DNA from: Acidobacteriaceae bacterium
Lineage (GTDB): Bacteria > Acidobacteriota > Terriglobia > Bryobacterales > Bryobacteraceae
Reading direction: 5' to 3'
DNA length: 8,727 bases
Assembly: GCA_019246575.1 (NCBI GenBank)
Contig: JAFAQG010000265.1
Coordinates: forward strand, 1-8,727
The notes beneath the pieces are model-generated. The model had not been told where the DNA came from. It ran no database searches and saw only the letters and a program-made list of their open reading frames with translations. Positions 1 to 6,584 of the stretch are shown in pieces. The stretch's first letter is position 1, and each line of letters starts with the position of its first letter. A program made the position numbers and the translations under genes.

Positions 1-1098
1 GCTAGCAATACAGGCAAGGAACTCAACCCGAAGCTGATCGCACTCGGAGTCCGCGCCTATTTAAATGAGTACGGAAACGAGAACGAGACGCCCATTCTGA
101 AAGCGACCGTGTCTCAAACGGCGGTATTTCAATGCACGACCTGCGGCTCTTGCGAGTATCAATGCCCAGTCGGGATACAGCACTTGCCGATGATCATCGG
201 GATGCGGCGCGGTGCGGTGAATACCGGAACCTGGGAAGACGAATACGGAACGAAGCTCTTCTTGAACCTCGAACGTAACGGCAACGCAATGGGATTCTCG
301 CAGTCGGAGCGCGACAAGTTCATCACGAAACAGGGGCTGCCGATATTCGACGGGACACAGGATTACTGTTTGTGGCTTGGTTGTATGGGCGCGTACGATC
401 CGCGCGGGCGCGAGATCGTGACTGCTTTTGTGAGTGTGATGAAACATCTCGGCACTTCATTCGGCGTGCTTAAGAAAGAACGCTGCACCGGCGACCCGGC
501 CCGCCGCCTCGGCAACGATCTCGTCTTTGGGCAACTTGCGGAGACCAATCTGCAATCCATCGCTCAATCGAAGGTGAAGAAGATGGTCTCGATTTGTCCG
601 CACTGCGTCCGGACTATTCAGGAGGATTGGCGCGAGTTCGGCGCAAGTGTCGAGATCGAACATCACAGCGAGTTTCTAGCGCGCCACGCCGCTCAGATTC
701 CGCAGAGCCGGCCGGTGCAGCAGATTGTCTTCCATGACCCGTGCTACTTAGGGCGATATCGAGGCATCTACGACGAGCCGCGCGAGATCGTGGCCAAGGC
801 TGGTTTTGTCGTTAATCCGCCACGCTCACGGCAGCGGTCGTTCTGTTGTGGGGCGGGGGGCGGCCTCGTTTTTCTCGGCGAGGAAACAGGACAGCGCGTG
901 AATCTCACGCGCGCGAAAGAACTGGCGGCAACCGGAGCGCAAACCGTGGCCGCGGCGTGCCCGTTCTGCAACAGCATGTTCCGCGACGCGCTGCCGGCAG
1001 CATCGCCGAACCCTCCGCAGCTACTCGATATCGCACAGATCGCCGCGCAACAGATCGAAAATCTCGCTCCTGTCTCGCCGCGCTTTTCCGAAACGTAG
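1..1098 (+). CDS. (Fe-S)-binding protein with two CCG domains, HdrB/GlpC/GlcF type (5' end outside window)
   Basis: Likely a cytoplasmic or membrane-peripheral electron-transfer subunit of a heterodisulfide-reductase-like or glycolate/lactate-oxidase-like complex; the partner is unknown. The frame is open from base 1, so the true start is upstream. The GTG at 109 is internal, because translation before it reads NTGKELNPK, the usual sequence just after a first CxxCxxCxxxCP cluster. Counting codon 1-3 as residue 1, a second ferredoxin cluster is at C45, C48, C51, C55-P56. The first CCG domain has C128, C162-T163 and C199/C202. The second has C248, C282-C283 and C320/C323, with the glycine-rich CCGAGGG. 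The second domain matches the Cx33CCx36CxxC spacing. The first has the same spacing but Thr replaces the second Cys of the pair (CTGDPARR). The stop is TAG at 1096-1098, and the next gene follows after 3 bases. Family is well supported; substrate is not. Confidence 0.9.
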   Translation, partial: ASNTGKELNPKLIALGVRAYLNEYGNENETPILKATVSQTAVFQCTTCGSCEYQCPVGIQHLPMIIGMRRGAVNTGTWEDEYGTKLFLNLERNGNAMGFSQSERDKFITKQGLPIFDGTQDYCLWLGCMGAYDPRGREIVTAFVSVMKHLGTSFGVLKKERCTGDPARRLGNDLVFGQLAETNLQSIAQSKVKKMVSICPHCVRTIQEDWREFGASVEIEHHSEFLARHAAQIPQSRPVQQIVFHDPCYLGRYRGIYDEPREIVAKAGFVVNPPRSRQRSFCCGAGGGLVFLGEETGQRVNLTRAKELAATGAQTVAAACPFCNSMFRDALPAASPNPPQLLDIAQIAAQQIENLAPVSPRFSET

Positions 1099-1101
1099 CC
1101 G

Positions 1102-1956
1102 GTGTGGCCCGTCTATGAAACAAGCGCGTCGTCCATTTTGACGCGCGTCTCCGGGTTTCTGAAGGAAGCGGGATTTACGCACTCGCTCACGCCCGCGCGC
1201 AACTGCACCTACGGTTGCACATACTGCTACGTGCCGACGATGGGCATTTACGGAGGTCTGAAGCCGGAGGACTGGAAACGCTGGGGACAGTTCACGACGG
1301 TGAAGATCAACGCTCCGGAACTGGCGGCACGCGAGTTAGATCGCGATCAGCGCATTTACTGCTCGCCGCTGGTGGACCCGTATCAGCCAGCGGAGCGAGA
1401 TCGCGCACTTATGCCGGCCTTGTTGCGTGCTGTGGCGTCGCGCCCGCCGCGCGTATTCGTGATTCAGACGCGGGGGCCGCTGATTCTGCGCGATATCGAT
1501 TTACTGCAGGAACTCGCGAGCGTGACGAAGCTGCGAATCAGTTTCTCCGTGACAACAGATCGCGAGGACGTGCGCCGCCGTTATGAGCCGCACTGCGAAT
1601 CGAATCACGAACGGCTCCGCGTCATCGAATGCCTGCGCAAGGCCGGGCTTGAAGTGTATGCGACGCTCGCGCCTTTGCTTCCATCGAATCCGGAACGCCT
1701 CGCCGAGACGGCGCTTGACGCATCCGAGCGAGATCTGATTGGCGATCCGTTGCATGTGCGCGGCACGAAGCCCCGAGGGGCGACGACACGGGCCATAGCA
1801 ACGGAAATTGCGAAACGAAACGGCGAGCTCGCGTGGTTCGATCCCGCCTTTCAGGCGCACGTTGTTGAACGAATCGCAAGCGTCGCAGCAGAGCGAGAGC
1901 GGTGTTTTGTTACGGGCCCGGCAGGGTTCGCACTGCTCGCCCAACCGGCAGATTAA
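1102..1956 (+). CDS. SPL-family radical SAM protein
   Basis: A 284-residue radical SAM enzyme that should bind a [4Fe-4S] cluster and cleave S-adenosylmethionine. The cluster motif is C35-TYG-C39-TY-C42 (CxxxCxxC), preceded by HSLTPARN as in the SplB/Rv2578c-like group. Further family signatures are YCSPLVDPYQPAE at about 86-98, a strand reading FSVTTDREDVRRRYEP at about 148-163, and a following helix ending in KAGLEVYATLAPLLP. The start chosen is GTG 1102, which gives WPVYE directly, and there is no in-frame ATG before the cluster. I see no clear Shine-Dalgarno site, and the start lies 3 bases after the upstream stop, so translation is probably coupled. True spore photoproduct lyase is unlikely, because nothing here suggests sporulation. 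The family contains many members of unknown substrate, and the substrate is unknown here too. The 3' end overlaps the convergent small gene by four bases. Confidence 0.88.
   Translation: MWPVYETSASSILTRVSGFLKEAGFTHSLTPARNCTYGCTYCYVPTMGIYGGLKPEDWKRWGQFTTVKINAPELAARELDRDQRIYCSPLVDPYQPAERDRALMPALLRAVASRPPRVFVIQTRGPLILRDIDLLQELASVTKLRISFSVTTDREDVRRRYEPHCESNHERLRVIECLRKAGLEVYATLAPLLPSNPERLAETALDASERDLIGDPLHVRGTKPRGATTRAIATEIAKRNGELAWFDPAFQAHVVERIASVAAERERCFVTGPAGFALLAQPAD
1953..1956. other. Shared palindromic TTAA providing both convergent stop codons
   Basis: Bases 1953-1956 read TTAA. On the plus strand, TAA at 1954-1956 ends the radical SAM gene. On the minus strand, the complement of 1953-1955 is TAA and ends the FlgM-like gene. 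The two coding regions therefore overlap tail to tail by four bases. No room is left for an intergenic terminator, and I see no hairpin with a U-tract nearby. Confidence 0.95.
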
Positions 1957-2144
1957 CGCAAGATGCCTTTCTCGATGAGCTTCTTACTTAACGCGCTCGC
2001 ATCAATTTGATAAGTGCCGTCACGCACGCGCCGCCGAATCTCGTCGATGCGCATCTGGCGCTCCGCGGAGCGCTCGTTCGGGTCGATCGGTTCTGTAGTA
2101 TTCCGGGAATCCCGTCCGTCGCCGTTCGCGTCGTCATCGCGCAT
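1953..2144 (-). CDS. flgM: FlgM-like anti-sigma-28 factor, short form
   Basis: A 63-residue acidic-to-basic small protein. The first half (residues 1-30) is rich in D, N, R, E and S and looks disordered. The second half reads RIDEIRRRVRDGTYQID followed by ASALSKKLIEKGIL. This matches the C-terminal FlgM pattern, an alpha helix, then G-T-Y-x-[VI]-D, then a helix of the A-x-x-[LI]-x-x-x-[LI] type, which binds sigma-28 (FliA). By that homology it would hold the flagellar sigma factor inactive until the hook is complete. It is shorter than the usual FlgM of about 90-100 residues, the N-terminal part being reduced. The start is ATG (complement of 2142-2144). The frame is closed by a stop about 11 codons upstream, and no other start lies between. 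I see no good Shine-Dalgarno site. No flagellar gene is visible beside it. The symbol is tentative. Confidence 0.72.
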   Translation of the reverse strand: MRDDDANGDGRDSRNTTEPIDPNERSAERQMRIDEIRRRVRDGTYQIDASALSKKLIEKGILR

Positions 2145-2192
2145 ACGAAATAATGTTAACGCCGGTGCGCCACGCTAGACGTTTCAGAATTC

Positions 2193-2252
2193 CGATGCGC
2201 GCGTGAACCATGCGATGCGGCACAGGACGAAACTGTTCCGCACAGGCTCGCA
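2193..2252 (+). repeat. Loose 20-base-periodic repeat in the divergent intergenic region
   Basis: Three consecutive 20-base units can be written here. CGATGCG occurs at 2193-2199 and again at 2213-2219, exactly 20 bases later. CACAGG occurs at 2221-2226 and again at 2241-2246, also exactly 20 bases later, with GCACAGG shared. Adjacent units agree at about 11 of 20 positions each. A 20-base step is close to two helical turns, so a protein could bind successive units on one face. This may be a regulatory site for either flanking gene, or chance in a short GC-rich spacer. No convincing -35/-10 pair was found in the 141-base region between the divergent genes. Confidence 0.3.
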
Positions 2253-2273
2253 TTAGCCGAGACCGCAGAACGC

Positions 2274-2280
2274 AGGAGGT
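2274..2280 (+). promoter_or_regulatory. Strong Shine-Dalgarno site AGGAGGT
   Basis: AGGAGGT lies 5 bases before ATG 2286 and matches the anti-Shine-Dalgarno sequence over seven bases. It fixes the start of the TIGR03435 gene and predicts efficient translation. None of the other starts in the window has a comparable site. Confidence 0.9.
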
Positions 2281-2285
2281 ATCAA

Positions 2286-3440
2286 ATGAAAAAGCTCATC
2301 ACACGCGCGTTCGCACTGGCTACTCTGGGCGCAAGTGTTTTGTCGGCCCAGACATTCACAGGTACATGGCAAGGCGCCCTTAAAGCCCCACAAGCGCCGA
2401 AGGGCGAGCTACGAGTTGTGATCAAAATCAACACGACGGAAACTGACAAATTGGCCGCTCAGCTTTACAGCATCGATCAGGGTGCGCCACCAATTTCGAG
2501 CGATACGGTAACCGCGAGTGGTTCGAATCTGAGGATGACCTTTGCCCAGCTGAACGGTACCTATGAAGGCAAACTCAGCCCTGATGGAAAGACGATTACC
2601 GGTACATGGACGCAGGGCATGCCAGTACCATTGACCCTGAGTCGCGCCACACCCGAGACTGCATGGAGCATTCCCGAACCGCCGCCTCCGCCGAAGATGA
2701 TGGATCCGAATGCCAAGCCGGAGTTCGAAGTGGCGACCATCAAACCGTCCGATCCGAATCGCCGCGGCTTGGGAATAACGGTGAACAGGAGCGGCATGCT
2801 GAATACCCTGAACACCACGCTGTTTGATCTGATCAAATTCGCGTATGACGTTCATCCCAAGCAGATCGTAGGTGCGCCGGCCTGGTGTGATTCCGATAAA
2901 TTCGACATCTCGGCGAAGCCGGATACGCCCGGCATGCCAACCGTCAAGCAATTGCAAATGATGCTGCAGAAGCTGCTTGCGGACCGCTTTTCGCTTCAAT
3001 TCCATCATGAAAAGAAAGAGCTTTCCGCATACGCCATCACGGTGGCCAAAGGCGGCGAGAAAATCAAAAAGGAACCGAACGCCAACGTTCCTATTCCGGG
3101 TTTCGGCGGCCAACCGCAGCGTGGGTTCCTGATTCGCAATGCGACCATGTCTGAGTTTGCGAGCGTCATGCAAGCCCAGTTCATGGACCAACCGGTTGTG
3201 GATCAAACGGGCTTTGGCAATACGCGATACAGCTTCACGTTGCGCTTCACGCCGGATCCCGCTATGCGGCCGTTCGGCGCTGCGCCCAATCCTGAAGCTC
3301 AGACGCCGCCGCCTGATCAAGACGCGCCTCCGGATTTATTCGGCGCAATGGAACAGCAGCTCGGATTGCGCATGCAGAAAACCAAAGCGCCGGTCGACGT
3401 GATGGTAATCGACAGTGTCGAGAAACCGTCGGCAAACTAA
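2286..3440 (+). CDS. Exported TIGR03435 family protein with N-terminal beta domain
   Basis: A 384-residue secreted protein of unknown function. Residues 1-21 form a signal peptide (MKKLITRAFALATLGASVLSA), probably cut before QTFTG. Residues 22-125 form a small beta-rich domain with two related GTW motifs, FTGTWQG near 24-30 and ITGTWTQG near 104-111. Similar domains precede hydrolases and TIGR03435 units in Acidobacteriota. A proline-rich linker (about 130-145) leads to the TIGR03435 domain from FEVATIKPSDP at 147-157 to the end. The domain includes LLADRFSLQFHHEKKELSAY and the characteristic ending LGLRMQKTKAPVDVMVIDSVEKPS. Asp/Pro-rich low complexity at about 318-330 interrupts the domain before its last helix and strand. 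The start is fixed by AGGAGGT. The gene lies 60 bases before the large TPR/propeller gene and may or may not be cotranscribed with it. No enzymatic residue set is recognisable. Confidence 0.9.
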   Translation: MKKLITRAFALATLGASVLSAQTFTGTWQGALKAPQAPKGELRVVIKINTTETDKLAAQLYSIDQGAPPISSDTVTASGSNLRMTFAQLNGTYEGKLSPDGKTITGTWTQGMPVPLTLSRATPETAWSIPEPPPPPKMMDPNAKPEFEVATIKPSDPNRRGLGITVNRSGMLNTLNTTLFDLIKFAYDVHPKQIVGAPAWCDSDKFDISAKPDTPGMPTVKQLQMMLQKLLADRFSLQFHHEKKELSAYAITVAKGGEKIKKEPNANVPIPGFGGQPQRGFLIRNATMSEFASVMQAQFMDQPVVDQTGFGNTRYSFTLRFTPDPAMRPFGAAPNPEAQTPPPDQDAPPDLFGAMEQQLGLRMQKTKAPVDVMVIDSVEKPSAN

Positions 3441-3471
3441 GCATGCGCCAGCTAAGGGGCGGCGCTGAACC

Positions 3472-3498
3472 CTGACATTCCTTGCGCTCCGATAAAAT
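3472..3498 (+). promoter_or_regulatory. Possible sigma-70-type promoter before the large secreted-protein gene
   Basis: CTGACA (3472-3477) and TAAAAT (3493-3498) each differ from the -35 and -10 consensus at one position and are separated by 15 bases, shorter than the preferred 16-18. Transcription from it would begin near 3504-3506. That falls inside the coding region predicted from ATG 3501 and just before the in-frame ATG 3513. If real, the messenger would have a very short leader, which fits the absence of a Shine-Dalgarno site. The evidence is weak because hexamers like these occur by chance. Confidence 0.28.
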
Positions 3499-3500
3499 GA

Positions 3501-6500
3501 ATGTTCCTCAGAATGAGAGCGCTGTCGATCGCGATCCCGTTTGTTGCCGTATTGGTCCTCGCGATGGGCACGAACCTCACACCGAAGGACGAGAAGCTTT
3601 GGCAGTATCGGAACCTCGGTAAGGCTTTTTATGAGAACCTCGATACTCACACCCAGGCCGTCGAGGCTTTGCACGCGGCCCTCGAGCTTGCTCCGAACTC
3701 CGTCCGTGAGCACGTGAATTACGGGCTGGCGTTGCTGCGCGTCGACAAAAATGAAGAAGCTGTCGCGCAACTCCTTGCCGCCCAAAAGCAGGATCCCTCG
3801 CTTCCACACACCTGGTTCAATCTCGCCATCTACTACAAGCACGCAGGCGACTACGACAAGGCCATCCAGCAGCTTCGGGGTATGATTCGTCTCGTTCCCA
3901 CCGAGCCGGTTGCGCACTACAACCTCGGCGCGGTGCTCCGATCGAAGGGCGATCTCGAAGCTGCTCTGCCCGAATTTGTCGAAGCCGAAAAACTCAACCC
4001 CAATCTCGCGGGTGCCCACTTTCAGTTGTTCACGCTCTATCAGCGCATGCACAAGAGCGAAGATGCCGCGCGCGAGCGGAGGCTCTTCGAAGGCATAAAG
4101 CAGCGCAATGAAGGAGCAGCCGTACCTGAGGACATGGAATGGTGCTTCTACGCCGAACTCTACGACCCACCGGACCCGCGCCACTCTGCCGAGGACGAAG
4201 CAACAAAATACGAGGACCACGTCGTCAGTACCGGGTGGGATCCCGTCCATTCAGGCATGCTGCTGCTCGATGTGGAGGGCAGCGGGCATGCCGATCTCCT
4301 GGTCTGGTCGCGATATCGAGTGGTGTTATACAAGCAGGGCAGCGAATCCATCTCGCAGCCGGCGCTCTATTCCCTTCGTGACATCCGGAGCATCGCCGCC
4401 GGCGATTACGACAATGACGGGTTACCCGATCTCTGCATCGTTACCGCCTCGGGCGCGACCCTCTTCCACAACAACCGCGGCACATTCGCAAAAGCCTTGC
4501 GTTTGCCGGACACGGAAAACGTAACCACCGCGCTCTGGCTTGACTACGACCACGATTACGACGTCGATCTACTGCTGTTCGGCCCCGATCCCAAGCTCAT
4601 GCGCAACAACGGAAACGGCACGTTCGAGAATCGCACCTCCGATTTCCCGTTCGTGAAAGGGCAGGCCCTCGATGCGGTCGCGTTCGCGATCAGAGGCGAT
4701 ACGACCGCCCGCGATGTCATCGTTTCTTATGCGAACCGTCCCGGCGTTCTGTATGTCGATCATCTGAATGAGCACTTCGAGGCGAAAGACGTACCGGCCT
4801 TGCCTCCAGGTGTGTCACTGCTCGATACCCAAGACTTCAACCACGACGGGCTTTTCGGTCTTGTCCGGTACCGTCCAGAAAGGCGTGCACTCGAAAACCA
4901 TTCTGGGCAGTTCACCGCTGCGCCCAATGCAAGAACCGCGCGATCGAAAATCCGTGCAGATTTCAATGGCGACAACCGCGAAGACTACGCGCGCATTCTG
5001 CCCGATGGCTCGCTTCACATCTACACGAATGCATCGCCGTCACAGCGCTGGTCTACCGTTCGCATCGGCGGAATCAAGAATCTAAAGCTTGCGCCCGGCG
5101 CAACGGTCGAAATGAAATCGGGCGCGTACTATGACAAACGGGTCTACGACGGCGTGCCGCTTCCGTTTGCGCTCGACAATCGCGCGGATGCCGATACGGT
5201 TCGCATCACATGGCCAAACGGGCTGATCCAAAACGAGGTGCATCAGAAAGCCAACGCCGCGCTCAACATCGCCGAAGCGCAACGCCTCTCGGGTTCCTGT
5301 CCGATGATCTTCACCTGGAACGGCCGGAATTTTCAGTTCATCACGGACGTGCTCGGCGTGGCTCCGCTAGGCGCGAGTTCCGGAGACGGCCATTACTTTC
5401 CTGTCGATCACGATGAATATATCCAGATCCCCGGCTCTGCGCTGCACGCCGAAAACGGCGAATACCGTATCAACATCACCGAAGAGCTGCACGAGGTTTC
5501 GTATCTCGACAAAGTCCAACTAATCGCGCTAGATCATCCGGCTGACGAGAGCATCTACACGAACGACAAATTCAAATCTCCGCCATATCCCGAGTTCCGC
5601 TTGTTCGCCGCGCGCGAAAAAATTCATGCGCTCCGCGCGACAGAAGGCGATGGCACTGATGTTACAGCGCGTTTGGCGCGTATCGATCAAACTTATCCAG
5701 ATACTTTCCGGCACAACGAGGCGGGTGTGGCGGAGTTACATACGCTCGATCTCGATTTCGGCGATTCCGCCCTAAATAACAAGGCGGCGCTCGTGCTCAA
5801 CGGCTGGGTCGATTGGGCGGATGGGAGCACGTTCCTGGGTGCTTCCCAGAACGGGAAGGGACTCGTCTTTCCGTACTTGCAGGTGAAAGACGCGGCGGGC
5901 AATTGGAAAACTGTCGTTGACGATATGGGCATGCCTTCCGGTAAGCCCAAGAGCATCGTCGTCGATCTCAGGAACAAATTTCTATCGAGCGCGCGCCAGG
6001 TTCGCATCGTTACGAACCTGTGCATCTATTGGGATGAGGCGTTCCTGATCGATGACTCGGCTGTGCCGACGGTCCGGGTGACGCCGGTAAATGCGAACGC
6101 CGCGGATTTACACTTTCGTGGTTTTTCTCGCGCGATAATTGACCCAAAGCGCCAGCAGCCAGAGCAGTTTGTGTATCAGGATGTCTCATTCGTTTCGAAT
6201 TGGAATCCGACGCCGGGTTTCTACACGCGGTACGGCGATGTTCGTCCGCTTGTGACCGATATTGATGACCGCCTCGTCATCATGGCTTCGGGCGACGAGT
6301 TGAGCCTGAAATTCCGGGCCGCGAATCTGCCGGCTTTGCCCGACGGATGGGCTCGCGATTTCCTGCTTCTGGTGGACGGCTGGGCAAAGGACGCCGATGC
6401 CAATACGGCATATAGCCAGTCCGTAACTCCGCTGCCTTTTCATGCGATGAGCGCTTATCCGTATCGAGCGGACGAGCATTTCCCCGAGGATCCTGTTCAT

Positions 6501-6578
6501 CGAGAGTATGTGCGCGAGTATCTCACCCGCCCCGCACTTCACTTGATGCGGCCGCTTGCTCCTGTTCATGGCAATTGA
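3501..6578 (+). CDS. Secreted TPR - FG-GAP/VCBS propeller - ASPIC/UnbV-like protein with large unnamed C-terminal region
   Basis: A 1025-residue multidomain protein, probably periplasmic or cell-surface. Order: signal peptide or anchor (about 5-25, LSIAIPFVAVLVLAM); TPR array at about 34-195, four or more repeats with the expected A/L/Y pattern; an FG-GAP/VCBS-type propeller at about 250-515 with Asp-rich calcium loops DYDNDGLPD (302-310), DYDHDYDVD (348-356), DFNHDG (445-450) and DFNGDNRED (487-495). An ASPIC/UnbV-like domain follows (about 523-592) with VRITWPNG, but its usual FGLG is replaced by FALDN. Residues 600-1025 open with CPMIFTWNGRNF and are beta-rich; I recognise no named family there, although WARDFLLLVDGWAKD looks conserved-type. 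Two starts are possible, ATG 3501 and ATG 3513, neither with a Shine-Dalgarno site. The stop is 6 bases before the multihaem cytochrome gene, so the two are very likely cotranscribed. The role is probably binding or scaffolding rather than catalysis; this is inference. Confidence 0.9.
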   Translation: MFLRMRALSIAIPFVAVLVLAMGTNLTPKDEKLWQYRNLGKAFYENLDTHTQAVEALHAALELAPNSVREHVNYGLALLRVDKNEEAVAQLLAAQKQDPSLPHTWFNLAIYYKHAGDYDKAIQQLRGMIRLVPTEPVAHYNLGAVLRSKGDLEAALPEFVEAEKLNPNLAGAHFQLFTLYQRMHKSEDAARERRLFEGIKQRNEGAAVPEDMEWCFYAELYDPPDPRHSAEDEATKYEDHVVSTGWDPVHSGMLLLDVEGSGHADLLVWSRYRVVLYKQGSESISQPALYSLRDIRSIAAGDYDNDGLPDLCIVTASGATLFHNNRGTFAKALRLPDTENVTTALWLDYDHDYDVDLLLFGPDPKLMRNNGNGTFENRTSDFPFVKGQALDAVAFAIRGDTTARDVIVSYANRPGVLYVDHLNEHFEAKDVPALPPGVSLLDTQDFNHDGLFGLVRYRPERRALENHSGQFTAAPNARTARSKIRADFNGDNREDYARILPDGSLHIYTNASPSQRWSTVRIGGIKNLKLAPGATVEMKSGAYYDKRVYDGVPLPFALDNRADADTVRITWPNGLIQNEVHQKANAALNIAEAQRLSGSCPMIFTWNGRNFQFITDVLGVAPLGASSGDGHYFPVDHDEYIQIPGSALHAENGEYRINITEELHEVSYLDKVQLIALDHPADESIYTNDKFKSPPYPEFRLFAAREKIHALRATEGDGTDVTARLARIDQTYPDTFRHNEAGVAELHTLDLDFGDSALNNKAALVLNGWVDWADGSTFLGASQNGKGLVFPYLQVKDAAGNWKTVVDDMGMPSGKPKSIVVDLRNKFLSSARQVRIVTNLCIYWDEAFLIDDSAVPTVRVTPVNANAADLHFRGFSRAIIDPKRQQPEQFVYQDVSFVSNWNPTPGFYTRYGDVRPLVTDIDDRLVIMASGDELSLKFRAANLPALPDGWARDFLLLVDGWAKDADANTAYSQSVTPLPFHAMSAYPYRADEHFPEDPVHREYVREYLTRPALHLMRPLAPVHGN

Positions 6579-6584
6579 GCATTT

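Noticed and set aside
109..111. GTG as the start of the iron-sulfur protein
   Set aside because: The frame is open to base 1, and the residues before it (NTGKELNPK onward) fit the region between two ferredoxin clusters, so the gene begins outside the window.
847..861. G-rich run as a possible G-quadruplex
   Set aside because: It encodes the conserved CCGAGGG motif, so coding constraint explains it.
1102..1956. Spore photoproduct lyase (splB) proper
   Set aside because: The core is SPL-like, but the protein is shorter than classical SplB and no sporulation context exists, so only the family name is used.
2409..3320. Open minus-strand frame of 303 codons
   Set aside because: It lies wholly antisense to the TIGR03435 gene, whose family motifs are clear on the plus strand.
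3445..3465. GCGCC/GGCGC inverted repeat as terminator after the TIGR03435 gene
   Set aside because: The stem is only five base pairs, the loop is 11 bases and no U-tract follows. It is too weak to call.
3336..4250. Long open frame on the minus strand (304 codons)
   Set aside because: It runs antisense across the end of the TIGR03435 gene, the spacer and the TPR region. The composition is shadow-like, with no domain and no ribosome site noticed.
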